A stretch of 64,000 nt of DNA, taken from contig CANHQK010000008.1 of assembly GCA_947462765.1 (NCBI GenBank), forward strand, positions 1 through 64,000, written 5' to 3'. The position numbers and the translations under genes were made by a program. The stretch comes from Bdellovibrionales bacterium (GTDB taxonomy: Bacteria > Bdellovibrionota > UBA1018 > CAIMNF01). Shown one piece after another: positions 27,610 to 37,137 of this stretch. The notes under the pieces were generated by a model. The model was not told the origin of the DNA. It did no database searches and was given only the letters and a program-made list of their open reading frames with translations. Position 1 is the first letter of the stretch. Every line of letters starts with the position of its first letter.

Positions 27610-29382
27610 ATGGACGATTTCGAGAAAGAACTTAAAGTCGGATTTCTGGAAGAAGCCAGTCAGCTGCTTGCGGATGCCGAACAGTGTTTTCTGGCGTTGG
27701 AGTCGAACCCGCAAGACGGGGCCATGCTCGATAAGATTTTTAGGCTTGCACACAACTTAAAGGGAAGCTCGAAGGCGGTCGGCTTTGAAGACATCGGAGT
27801 CTTCACCCATCGCTTCGAGAGTTTCTTGCTCAAGGTGAAAAACGGAGAGATCCCTGTCAGTTCTTCTGTGATCAGCCTTTTGCTCGTGTGCAATGATCAC
27901 ATCCGTTCCATGGTCGACATCCTGAAAGCCGATCTGGATGCGAGGATTGACAGTTCAGCTTTGATGGAGCAAATCGAGAGTGCCAGTCACGGCGCCCAGG
28001 CCGAAGAGGGCGCCGAAAGTGCTGATGAGGAACCCACCGGACTCCAAGCAGTCCATGATGTGCATGAAGAGGAAGTTTTCGAGGCTCCCACGCCCGAAGA
28101 AGTCGAGCTCATCCGTCTGGTCAATCATTCCTTCGATGTCGGAGTTGCCGAGGTGGCTCCGGTAAGGGAGTCCGCGCCCGTGGTCAAGACGGTCGCCGCC
28201 CCAGCCACCGCGCCAGACGAATCGATTCGAGTTTCGCTCGCAAGATTAGAGAAATTGATCAATTCCGTGGGCGAGCTGGTGATCCTGCAGACTGTTTTGC
28301 GGGAGCAGTCCATGACTTCGAACGCACACCTTCTCAGGAAGACCATCCACCAGATGGGTAAGGTCACGAAGGAAGTGCAAGACATTTCCATGAGCCTCCG
28401 GATGGTTCCACTGAAGCAGACTTTTCAAAAGATGCAACGGATTGTCCGGGACACCTCTGGAATGCTCGGGAAGAAGGTCGGTCTGGTCACCTCCGGTGAT
28501 GACACCGAGCTCGACAAGACGGTCCTCGAAAATATCAGTGACCCGTTGGTCCATTTGATCCGCAATGCTTGCGACCACGGGATCGAATCACCGGAATCGC
28601 GTCTCGCAAGCGGAAAGCCAGAGTCGGGAACCGTGAAACTCAATGCTTATCACCAGAGTGGAAAGCTGGTCATTGAAGTCAAGGACGACGGAGGCGGCAT
28701 TGATGGTGTGAAACTCACTGCCAAAGCCATAGAAAAAGGCATACTGAAGCCGGGAACCGTGCTGCCCGAGCAAGAGGCCATTCATTTGATCTTCCATCCC
28801 GGATTCTCCACTAAATCCCAAGTTACGGAAGTATCGGGTCGGGGAGTGGGAATGGACGTGGTGAAAACCAATATCGAAGCCCTTCAAGGCGAGGTTCAGG
28901 TCGAGACTGTTCTGGGAGAGGGAACGACTTTCAAGGTCGTGTTACCTCTGACCCTCGCGATCATCGATGGTATGGTGGTACAAAACGAGGGCTGTCGATT
29001 CGTAGTTCCCCTTTCTCACGTGCATGAGACCCTGAAGCCCTCCAGTGACGATGTCAAACACACGACCACCATGGGAGAGGTCCTCCTCCTGCGCGGGGAG
29101 AACTTGCCCTTGTACCGCCTGAACACTTTGCTCGGCCACAAGAAATCTGCTTTGAAGGCTGCAAATGAACAGATTGCAATGGTGATTCGTTATGCAGGAA
29201 ATCCCTTTGCGGTCCTGGTGGACGACATCCTGGGCCAACAACAGGTGGTGATCAAAGAAGTGGGCCAGGAGATTCAGAGCCTGAAGTGGATGAGCGGAAG
29301 CGCCATCTTGGGCGATGGCAAACCGGCGATCATCATCGAAATGAATGAACTTGTGAAACCATCCAGAAAAGGAGCTGCCTGA
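27610..29382 (+). CDS. cheA: Chemotaxis histidine kinase CheA
   Basis: HPt LAHNLKGSSKAVGF; ISDPLVHLIRNACDHGIESPESR; DDGGGIDG; HLIFHPGFSTKSQVTEVSGRGVGMDVVKTNIEALQG; C-terminal CheW-like domain. Confidence 0.96.
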   Translation: MDDFEKELKVGFLEEASQLLADAEQCFLALESNPQDGAMLDKIFRLAHNLKGSSKAVGFEDIGVFTHRFESFLLKVKNGEIPVSSSVISLLLVCNDHIRSMVDILKADLDARIDSSALMEQIESASHGAQAEEGAESADEEPTGLQAVHDVHEEEVFEAPTPEEVELIRLVNHSFDVGVAEVAPVRESAPVVKTVAAPATAPDESIRVSLARLEKLINSVGELVILQTVLREQSMTSNAHLLRKTIHQMGKVTKEVQDISMSLRMVPLKQTFQKMQRIVRDTSGMLGKKVGLVTSGDDTELDKTVLENISDPLVHLIRNACDHGIESPESRLASGKPESGTVKLNAYHQSGKLVIEVKDDGGGIDGVKLTAKAIEKGILKPGTVLPEQEAIHLIFHPGFSTKSQVTEVSGRGVGMDVVKTNIEALQGEVQVETVLGEGTTFKVVLPLTLAIIDGMVVQNEGCRFVVPLSHVHETLKPSSDDVKHTTTMGEVLLLRGENLPLYRLNTLLGHKKSALKAANEQIAMVIRYAGNPFAVLVDDILGQQQVVIKEVGQEIQSLKWMSGSAILGDGKPAIIIEMNELVKPSRKGAA

Positions 29383-29383
29383 T

Positions 29384-29881
29384 ATGAATCATGCTAAAAA
29401 TACCAATTCCAACCGTGAACGTTTTCTCTCGTTTTCGCTGGGGACGGAGGAGTATGCAGTGCCTTTGCTGGCGGTACGCGAGGTGATCGCACTTCCCGAG
29501 TACACACCGGTGCCCTACACCCCGTCCTACTTCCTGGGCATCATGAATCTTCGTGGCCAGGTGATTTCAATCATGGATCTCCGGCAGAAGCTCGGAATCA
29601 AGCCGGGGGTGGATACCGAAACCGCCGTGATCATCTGTGACTTGAACGGGGCATCGATCGGGGTGGTGGTGGATTCGGTGAATACCGTATTGAACCCGGA
29701 AACCGCGGATCTCTCGGAGAAGCCGGAGATCCAATCCAACCGGCCGACCGATTATATCACGGGCGTCTACCGAAAGGATAAAAAGCTGATTCTGTTTCTC
29801 GACCTCTCCCGGTCCCTGAGTCTTGAGGATCATGCGGCGGTGCGGAAGTCGGCGGAAGTCCGCGCTCCGAAGGCAGCTTGA
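29384..29881 (+). CDS. cheW: Chemotaxis coupling protein CheW
   Basis: RFLSFSLGTEEYAVPLLAVREVIALPEYTPVPYTPSYFLGIMNLRGQVISIMDLRQKLG. Confidence 0.95.
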   Translation: MNHAKNTNSNRERFLSFSLGTEEYAVPLLAVREVIALPEYTPVPYTPSYFLGIMNLRGQVISIMDLRQKLGIKPGVDTETAVIICDLNGASIGVVVDSVNTVLNPETADLSEKPEIQSNRPTDYITGVYRKDKKLILFLDLSRSLSLEDHAAVRKSAEVRAPKAA

Positions 29882-31725
29882 GGATGGGACAGGCAGTTCG
29901 GGCCGTAAGGTACACCGACATTTATGCCCACCTTTCCGAAGAGGTGATGAAGCTCACCGGAGTCCAGCTGGGTGAAAAGCAGCGTTCAATGGTGGAGGCC
30001 CGCTTGCACAAGCGGATTCACGAACTCGGATTCAGAAACATCAACGAGTATCAAATCCACTATGAAACTCACGAGAAAGAGGAGATCCAGGCGATTGTCG
30101 GGCTTCTGACCACGCACTACACTTACTTTTTCAGGGAGTTCGCCCATTTTGAATACCTGGCCGAGAAAGTCCTTCCCGAGTTGGTGCCCTTGGTTCGTCA
30201 ACGTCCGGACAAGACCCTGCATGTGTGGTCTGCCGCCGTCTCCCGTGGTCAGGAGGCTTATTCACTGGCGATGTTCTTGCATCACCACCTGAAGAGCTAC
30301 GGGACCGACATCCGGGTCCGGATCCTCGGAACCGATGTGGATGAGCAGTCCGTCAAGGTTGCTGCAAACGGAGTCTATCCGCGCAAGGAAATCAGTGAGG
30401 CACCCCTGGCCTATCTGGCCGATCATTGGGCAAGGGGAAAAGGTGATATTTCCGAGTTTGTAAAGGCCCGTGATTCCCTTAAGAAAATGGTCGAGTTCGA
30501 GACGGCTAATCTTCTCGATTTCCGGGACCGTCTTGGAAACCGGATGTTCGATGTCATTTTTTGCAGGAATGTGTTCATTTATTTCAGTCCTGAACAAATC
30601 CGGTCTTCCACCGATCGGATGTTGAAGCATCTCCACCCGCACGGTCATTTCATCATCGGGATGTCGGAGTCACTGTCCGGACTCGGGTTTGATTTGAAGT
30701 GCAAGGGACCCTCCGTATACAGGTTTCCCGAGAAGGCCCCGGCGCCGGTTGCGGAAGTCAAAAAGACTCTTCCCCCCCTGGCATCGGCTCCGAAAGTCAT
30801 CAAAGTCTTCTGTGTGGACGACTCCTCGAGTATCCATAGCCTCATGAAACAAATCCTGAAGCCTGATCAGGGTTTCGAGATTGTGGGTCAGGCCATGAAT
30901 GGAGTCGAAGCCGCCCAAAAGCTCAAGCAGTTGAAGGGAGTCGACGTGGTCACGCTCGATATCCATATGCCGGAGATGACCGGAGTGGAGTATCTCGAGA
31001 AACATTTCGGTCCCGGACACCCGCCTGTGGTGATGGTCAGTTCGGTTTCAAGGGATCAATCGGAACTGCCTCTCCGGACACTCAAGCTCGGGGCATCGGA
31101 TTATGTCGAAAAACCGGCACTGAATGCCCTTCAACAGCGGGGTGAGGAACTCCGCGCCAAGCTCAAGACCGCGGTTCTGGGTCGGAATCAGTCAGAAAGA
31201 TCCTTGCGTTTGGAGGAGGAGTTCAAGAAGAAGATCCTGATTTCATCTCCCGAGAGGAAGGTGCGGGTACTGGCTTCTGGTCTCGGCCATCTGAAGAAGA
31301 CCGCGCAGTTCCTGAAGGATCTCGATGGCGTTCAGCCCCCGGTTCATATTCTTTTTGAAGGGGTGGACGGGAACCTGCCCGAGGTGGCGAGGGAGCTCTC
31401 GTTCTTAAGCGGTAAGAAGGTCGTTTTCTCGGAAGACTTTTCATTGAAGGCCCGTCCGGGTGAGATCCGTGTTCTGGATTTCAAAAAGGGGATCTCCTTC
31501 CTTTCCAAGGTGCATGCAGGTGACCGGATGTCGGTCTCTGTCTTCGGTGAATGGGGAAGAAGCGCGGCGCTTGAGATCAAGGGACTTCGGGCTGCTCAGC
31601 TGTTGCTCGAGGATCTGGGGCATGGCAAAGGGGCGGAACATCTGCAACATGTTGCCAGTGATGTATTTCCGAGCACGAGCTTTCCATTTCTCGGAAGTGA
31701 GTTTTTCGCCAAGGGGGATGTTTGA
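29878..31725 (+). CDS. cheR: CheR methyltransferase fused to receiver domain and degenerate CheB-like C-terminal domain
   Basis: CheR: LTTHYTYFFREFAHFEYL, VWSAAVSRGQEAYSLAMFL, FDVIFCRNVFIYF; REC: VIKVFCVDDSSSIHSLMKQIL, DVVTLDIHMPEMTGVEYLEKHF, GASDYVEKP; C-terminal ~170 aa follow CheB topology without STGG or catalytic His. Confidence 0.88.
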   Translation: MRMGQAVRAVRYTDIYAHLSEEVMKLTGVQLGEKQRSMVEARLHKRIHELGFRNINEYQIHYETHEKEEIQAIVGLLTTHYTYFFREFAHFEYLAEKVLPELVPLVRQRPDKTLHVWSAAVSRGQEAYSLAMFLHHHLKSYGTDIRVRILGTDVDEQSVKVAANGVYPRKEISEAPLAYLADHWARGKGDISEFVKARDSLKKMVEFETANLLDFRDRLGNRMFDVIFCRNVFIYFSPEQIRSSTDRMLKHLHPHGHFIIGMSESLSGLGFDLKCKGPSVYRFPEKAPAPVAEVKKTLPPLASAPKVIKVFCVDDSSSIHSLMKQILKPDQGFEIVGQAMNGVEAAQKLKQLKGVDVVTLDIHMPEMTGVEYLEKHFGPGHPPVVMVSSVSRDQSELPLRTLKLGASDYVEKPALNALQQRGEELRAKLKTAVLGRNQSERSLRLEEEFKKKILISSPERKVRVLASGLGHLKKTAQFLKDLDGVQPPVHILFEGVDGNLPEVARELSFLSGKKVVFSEDFSLKARPGEIRVLDFKKGISFLSKVHAGDRMSVSVFGEWGRSAALEIKGLRAAQLLLEDLGHGKGAEHLQHVASDVFPSTSFPFLGSEFFAKGDV

Positions 31726-33110
31726 AGCTCAAGCACCTCGAACTGATTTCGGTCAAAAGCGGACATCCAGGGGGGCTCGCTCTCTTTGACGGCGTGCTTT
31801 GGGTTGCTCATGGACCGAAGGAGTCCGCCGCAATCTGGCTGAATTCCAGATCCGCAGTACCGGCGGATTTCGATAAAGCCTTCCGAACGTTGGAGGGCGC
31901 GCTCGGAGAGATTCTCTGTTGCAAGCTTGCAGGAGAGGAGCACACCCTCCGTTCGATCGAGACTTGGATGAAGAAACAGGAACGTCCACTTGCCAATGCT
32001 GCAGTTCGCAATGGGGCATTCGAGGTTTCTTTCAATCCGAGTGAAAATCGGGTCCGGATTTCAAGGAAGCTCAGGGTATTGGTGGTCGATGACAGCAAAA
32101 CCATCCGGAATCTGCTCACCAAAATTCTGAATTCCGACACATCCGTCGAGGTGGTGGGTACCGCTGATCGCCCGTCCGAAGCCTATCGTTTGATCGAGAG
32201 CCTGAAACCAGATGTGCTGACGCTCGATCTGCACATGCCGGAGATGAACGGCCTCGAATTTCTACGGAAGTTTCTTCCGACCCACCCGATCCCCACTGTC
32301 ATGGTTTCGGCCGTCAGCCTGGAGGAGGGGTCCGAGGTGCTCCAGTGCCTGGAAGCCGGAGCGGTGGACTACATTCAAAAACCCAGCGCCACAGAAATCT
32401 CTGAGATCTCGCCCCAGTTGATTGAGAAAGTCAAGACTGCGGCCGGCGTGAAGGTGAAGGTCTCGGCTCCTTCCGGACAATCCACCCGTACCCGGCGCCG
32501 CTCCGGGGTGGCCCTTTCGATGGAGCGGGATCGTCTGTTGGTGATCGGATCATCCACGGGTGGGACTGAGGCCCTGCGCAAGATTCTCATCGAGCTCCCC
32601 GAAGCCATTCCTCCGACTTTGATTGTTCAGCACATTCCTGCGATGTTTTCCAAGGCCTTCGCGGAGCGGATGAACGATTTGTGTCCTTTCCGGGTAAAAG
32701 AGGCTGAAGACGGCGAGGAGATCCGTCCAGATCATGTTTACATTGCACCGGGTGGACGGCAGATGAAGATCCGCAAGAGGGCGGATGGTAAGAAGTTCAT
32801 TGTGATCAACGACGCTCCGCCGATGAATCGCCACAAACCCTCCGTGGATTATCTTTTCCATTCGGTGGCCGAGACTGTCGGAGGTGAGTGTGTGGGTGTC
32901 ATCCTCACGGGCATGGGGAATGACGGTGCAGCGGGTTTGAAGCGGCTCAGGGATGCCGGGGCCAGGACCATCGCGCAAGACGAAAAATCCTGTGTGGTTT
33001 TCGGCATGCCGCGTGAGGCGATTTTGCTCGGTGCCGCCCAAGAGATTCTGGCGCTCCAGGACATCCCCGGATGTTTGGTGCGCTGGTTCAGTCAGAAAAA
33101 AGCTGCTTGA
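31722..33110 (+). CDS. cheB: CheB methylesterase with receiver domain and N-terminal degenerate CheD-like domain
   Basis: REC: LRVLVVDDSKTIRNLL, DVLTLDLHMPEMNGLEFL; CheB: LLVIGSSTGGTEALRKIL, LIVQHIPAMFSKAFAERMN, GVILTGMGNDGAAGLKRLRDAGA. The N-terminal ~115 aa resemble CheD by eye. TTG start overlapping cheR by 4 nt. Confidence 0.9.
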   Translation: MKLKHLELISVKSGHPGGLALFDGVLWVAHGPKESAAIWLNSRSAVPADFDKAFRTLEGALGEILCCKLAGEEHTLRSIETWMKKQERPLANAAVRNGAFEVSFNPSENRVRISRKLRVLVVDDSKTIRNLLTKILNSDTSVEVVGTADRPSEAYRLIESLKPDVLTLDLHMPEMNGLEFLRKFLPTHPIPTVMVSAVSLEEGSEVLQCLEAGAVDYIQKPSATEISEISPQLIEKVKTAAGVKVKVSAPSGQSTRTRRRSGVALSMERDRLLVIGSSTGGTEALRKILIELPEAIPPTLIVQHIPAMFSKAFAERMNDLCPFRVKEAEDGEEIRPDHVYIAPGGRQMKIRKRADGKKFIVINDAPPMNRHKPSVDYLFHSVAETVGGECVGVILTGMGNDGAAGLKRLRDAGARTIAQDEKSCVVFGMPREAILLGAAQEILALQDIPGCLVRWFSQKKAA

Positions 33111-33181
33111 TGCCCGTTCCGGGAGCTTTCTCCTGATTCCAATTCGGTGTTTTTCAGCTTATTCTCTCGGCAGGGGGCGCC

Positions 33182-34090
33182 ATGTTGAAGAGATTCCTGA
33201 TGGAGACGGACTGGGAACAGTTGAAGACGGTGATCCGTACTCTCGATCGAATCGAGCTCCTGGAAGTTCCGGGTCTTGAGGATCGCATCGAGCGGCTCGA
33301 CATTGAACTCAACTCGGCGGGTTTTGACCGTTGGGGTCTGCATCCCGATACCCTTCGAAAGTTCGCACCCTATCTCTATTTCCTCTACAAAAAATATTTT
33401 CGCGTGGAGACTGCGGGTCTGGATCAAATCCCTGAAGGTCGCGTTCTCTTCATTGGTAATCACGGGGGGCAGGTTCCGATTGATGCGATGATGGCCGGGT
33501 TGGCCTTGTTCATCGAGGGCGAACCGCCACGGGTCGCTCGTGCGATGGTCGAACGCTGGGTGCCGACCGTACCGTTTGTCAGTTCATTATTCACACGGAT
33601 TGGTGCGATGGTGGGTGACCCGATGAATTGCCGGGAATTGCTCCAACATGGACAATCGGTACTGGTTTTTCCTGAGGGCGTCAGGGGATCTGGAAAATTA
33701 TTCAAAGACCGTTATCAGCTTCAGCGATTTGGAACCGGCTTCATGCGCCTGGCGCTCGAGACGCGCACTCCAGTCGTGCCGGTTGCGATCATTGGAACGG
33801 AGGAAACCTATCCCAGCGTATTCAACTTTGAATTGCTGGCCAAAGCGATGGGGGCTCCGTATTTTCCTGTGACGCCTTTTTTTCCGCTTCTCGGGCCTCT
33901 CGGATTATTGCCATTGCCATCGAAGATCACGGTCCGGTTCGGCAAGCCGCTGTTTTTCGAGGGCGATCCGGGTGAGTCCGAGGAGTCCATTCGGGCCAAA
34001 GTCCAGACCGTCAAGGATGCCCTCCAGGAGGAAATCCGAACCGGACTGAGCTTGAGAGGCGAGAAGATTTTCACGGGAGCAGCCAAATGA
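33182..34090 (+). CDS. PlsC/LPLAT-family acyltransferase
   Basis: FIGNHGGQVPIDAMM, VFPEGVRGSGK, PVVPVAIIGTEETYPS. Confidence 0.85.
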   Translation: MLKRFLMETDWEQLKTVIRTLDRIELLEVPGLEDRIERLDIELNSAGFDRWGLHPDTLRKFAPYLYFLYKKYFRVETAGLDQIPEGRVLFIGNHGGQVPIDAMMAGLALFIEGEPPRVARAMVERWVPTVPFVSSLFTRIGAMVGDPMNCRELLQHGQSVLVFPEGVRGSGKLFKDRYQLQRFGTGFMRLALETRTPVVPVAIIGTEETYPSVFNFELLAKAMGAPYFPVTPFFPLLGPLGLLPLPSKITVRFGKPLFFEGDPGESEESIRAKVQTVKDALQEEIRTGLSLRGEKIFTGAAK

Positions 34091-35055
34091 AGATCCTGAT
34101 CACCGGAGCTTCGGGAGCCATTGCCCGTTTGGTTGCAGGGGCCTTGTCTCCTAAATATGAATTGGTCGGCGTGGATCCGCGCCCCGCTCCGAGCGAGACC
34201 CATTTTCCAGGAGAGTTTGTGGTGGCGGATTACCACAGCCGGAAACTCGACGAGGTGTTCAAGCAGCATCGGTTCGATGCGGTCATGCATCTCGGGCGCA
34301 TCCGCGAAAGCCAGAAGTACTCACCCCAGTACCGGTTTCAGATGAATGTGGTCGGGACACAGAAGTTACTTGATTTGTGCAAGAGCGGAGGGGTGAAAAA
34401 CCTCATCATCCTGAGTACGTATCACGTTTACGGTGCCCACAAGTTGAATCCCCTCGCGCTCACCGAAGCCGCCCCTTTAAGGGCGTCCCAGAGTTTTCCT
34501 GAACTCGCGGATGCTGTGGAGCTCGATCATGCGGCTGTGAGTTTCATGTGGCGCGAGCGTGAGATCCGGACCACCATTCTCCGGCCGACCAACGTCATCG
34601 GAAAGCATGTCCGGAATACGATCTGCTCCCTGCTCCGGTCCGGAGTCTGTCCGCGTGTGTTCGGTTTTGATCCGCTCATGCAGTTCATCGATGAGAAAGA
34701 CCTCGCCCGTGCTCTGATCCTGGCGCTGGAAAATCAGACTCCCGGAGTCTTCAATGTGGGAGGCGAAGGGGTGATCGCACTTTCTCATGCCATCCGTCGG
34801 GCGGAGGCGGTTTCGGTGCCCATTCCTCCTCTGGTATCCGCATCGTTTGTCAGGGTCCTCTCCGAAGTGAGCGGAATTCCATTCCCACCGTACCTGGTGG
34901 AGTACTTCAAGTATCCCACGGTGATCAATGACGACGCTTTCCGGAAGGCCTTCGGATATGTCCCGAAGGTGAAAACCACCACCAGCCTGAGGAACCTCGG
35001 ACCGATCAGCGATCGCCCGCGCCTGGCGCTGAGTTCACAGGATGAGTCCGTGTGA
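34087..35055 (+). CDS. NAD-dependent epimerase/dehydratase (extended SDR)
   Basis: MKILITGASGAIARLVAGAL (GxxGxxG), VMHLGRI, NVVGTQKLLDLC, LSTYHVYGA, TILRPTNVIG. Overlaps the acyltransferase by 4 nt. Confidence 0.9.
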   Translation: MKILITGASGAIARLVAGALSPKYELVGVDPRPAPSETHFPGEFVVADYHSRKLDEVFKQHRFDAVMHLGRIRESQKYSPQYRFQMNVVGTQKLLDLCKSGGVKNLIILSTYHVYGAHKLNPLALTEAAPLRASQSFPELADAVELDHAAVSFMWREREIRTTILRPTNVIGKHVRNTICSLLRSGVCPRVFGFDPLMQFIDEKDLARALILALENQTPGVFNVGGEGVIALSHAIRRAEAVSVPIPPLVSASFVRVLSEVSGIPFPPYLVEYFKYPTVINDDAFRKAFGYVPKVKTTTSLRNLGPISDRPRLALSSQDESV

Positions 35056-35198
35056 GGGAAGGTTCTGCTGTCTGGCGCCTGGTCTCCTTTAAAAGTTAAT
35101 TGAATTCAATGCTTTATAAAGCAAGTCTGGGTCACCACTGCTAAAAAAGGGGTCAGTTTACAGTTTATTTATGCGGGGAGTCATGATAGAAGGAGCCA

Positions 35199-36506
35199 GT
35201 GAAACTTGGGCTGTTTTCTCTTTTCCGTCTCTGCCTCCTCCTGCCTCTTCTGGCCGGTGTCATGGCTTGTGGCCAGAAAGGGATGTTTTCGAAGGGTGTT
35301 CAACCGGTTCGGATGGACCGGATACCGGGGCCGGATCGTGCCACTCGTATTGCCAGCGCAAAGATTGCAGCTGCTGGAGGCGAGCTCCGCTGTGACTTCG
35401 GTGAGGAGTGCCATTCCGCCGTCAGCTTGATTTCGGTGGTGACCGATCAAGGACTTGCTCGTTGCAGTGGTGTTTTGATTTCCGAAGACGAGGTGCTGAC
35501 CAACGATCATTGCATCGGTATGGCTTTGAGTGTGGTCGAGCGTCCGGAGCAGGTCGAAGACATTCCCTGTTCAGGCGAGATTTATGCGCATTTTGCCGCT
35601 ATCGATGGGAAGCCTGCTGTCCGAGGGACTTGTGCCTCCATTCGTTTCAGATCCCGTGAGCGGGGGATCGAGAGCGTGGACTACGCCATTTTGAAGTTGA
35701 AAGAAAAGATCCAGGATCGCGCCCTGCTCAAGCGTGCGGAGCGTGGTCTCGAAAACGGGGAGCAGGTGGAGATTTTCCGGATCCAGATGGACGGCGGAGA
35801 GAATCAGCACGGGGGAACCCAGAGTCTGCTTTCATGCCGGGCGAGTCACGGCACTTTCTTGTACCCGCAGTTGAACCATTCGAATCTTCCGCTCATGACA
35901 TTCGGTGATTGTGGAATCCGCGTGGGCAACTCCGGGGCGCCCGTGATCACCCGTGCCGGTGAATTGGCGGGGCTCATCCAGGGCTATCTCACGGTCCGGC
36001 AGAATGAGGAAATCGACAGGGAGCTGAAACCCCATTTGCTTGAGGGTTCTTTCGGTTTGGTCGGTGTGGCCACCCAAACCCATTGCCTCTCACGAGTCTC
36101 GGGAAAACAGCTGGTCCCCTGTCGGGAACTGGAACCCTTCGAAGTTTGGCCAGTGAAGGATTATCTGAGCAGGATGAATCCGTGGAATTCTTCGCTCCTC
36201 CCCGCATTAGAATCTCCCAGGGTCTGGAGAGTTTCGGAGACGGGTGAGGGGTTCGAAAAAAAATTCTGGAGCGTCCCGGCTTGTGGAGATGATCCGGAGT
36301 TCCTGTCGACTCGAATCCAGTACCGCAGTGGGCTCAATGCCCGCTTACAGGCAGTCTGGTTGCGGGACGAGGAACAAACCCGGGATGATATCCGTTTTGT
36401 GAAGACGTCCGTTCAACCGGATGGAGGAACCCTCTATACCTCGATCGAAGAGGCTCTTTCGATTCCAGCCTGTGTTCCGAAGCCCGAGATCAGCTCTTCG
36501 TTTTGA
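35199..36506 (+). CDS. Secreted trypsin-like (S1) serine protease, probable lipoprotein
   Basis: Lipobox LLAGVMACGQKG; VLTNDHCIG (His), VDYAILKL (Asp), GDCGIRVGNSGAPVITRAGELAGLI (Ser). Confidence 0.85.
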   Translation: MKLGLFSLFRLCLLLPLLAGVMACGQKGMFSKGVQPVRMDRIPGPDRATRIASAKIAAAGGELRCDFGEECHSAVSLISVVTDQGLARCSGVLISEDEVLTNDHCIGMALSVVERPEQVEDIPCSGEIYAHFAAIDGKPAVRGTCASIRFRSRERGIESVDYAILKLKEKIQDRALLKRAERGLENGEQVEIFRIQMDGGENQHGGTQSLLSCRASHGTFLYPQLNHSNLPLMTFGDCGIRVGNSGAPVITRAGELAGLIQGYLTVRQNEEIDRELKPHLLEGSFGLVGVATQTHCLSRVSGKQLVPCRELEPFEVWPVKDYLSRMNPWNSSLLPALESPRVWRVSETGEGFEKKFWSVPACGDDPEFLSTRIQYRSGLNARLQAVWLRDEEQTRDDIRFVKTSVQPDGGTLYTSIEEALSIPACVPKPEISSSF

Positions 36507-37137
36507 CGTTCAGCCTTTTGCAAAGCGGGCAGGTTTTTCCGTCACAGGTCCGGGCACCGCAGAATTCACGTCCGTAAAAGATGATTTGCAGCGAAACCGA
36601 GTTCCACGAAGATTCAGGGAAAATGGCTTTCAGATCGGATTCGGTCTGCTCGACGTTTTTTCCGGAGGAGAGTTTCCAGCGCTTGGCCAGGCGATGAACG
36701 TGGGTATCGACCGGGAAGGCCGGGATGTTGAACATCTGGCTCATCACCACCGAGGCTGTTTTATGCCCGACTCCCGGCAAGGCTTCGAGTTCTTCGAATG
36801 TCCGTGGCACCTCGCCCCCATGTCGATCGACCAGTAATTGTGACATTTTTTTCAGATTACGGGCTTTGGTCGGGGCGAGTCCGCAGGTTTTGATACAGGA
36901 CAGGATTTGGGATTCACTCAACCGGGCCATGGCCTCCGGGGTCGAGGCGCGAGCAAAAAGTCCGGGAGTGACCAGATTCACCCGGGCATCGGTGGTCTGG
37001 GCCGAAAGTGCCACGGCCACCAGAAGAGTGTAAGCGTCGTGATGATCCAAAGGGGGTTTGGGATCAGGATAAAGCCGTTCGAGTTCCTCGAGGATCATCG
37101 AGGCCCTACGCAGGCGCTCTTTCTTGGAAAGGCTCAT
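36490..37137 (-). CDS. nth: Endonuclease III
   Basis: LLVAVALSAQTTDARVN, LPGVGHKTASVVMSQMFNIPAFPVDTHVHRLAKR, CGARTCDGKTCPLCKRL Fe-S cluster. Confidence 0.95.
   Translation of the reverse strand: MSLSKKERLRRASMILEELERLYPDPKPPLDHHDAYTLLVAVALSAQTTDARVNLVTPGLFARASTPEAMARLSESQILSCIKTCGLAPTKARNLKKMSQLLVDRHGGEVPRTFEELEALPGVGHKTASVVMSQMFNIPAFPVDTHVHRLAKRWKLSSGKNVEQTESDLKAIFPESSWNSVSLQIIFYGREFCGARTCDGKTCPLCKRLNVKTKS

Noticed and set aside
35056-35198. AT-rich gap with CTTTATAAAG palindrome as a possible mobile-element remnant
   Set aside because: Too short, no inverted terminal repeats or transposase fragments; most likely ordinary promoter DNA.
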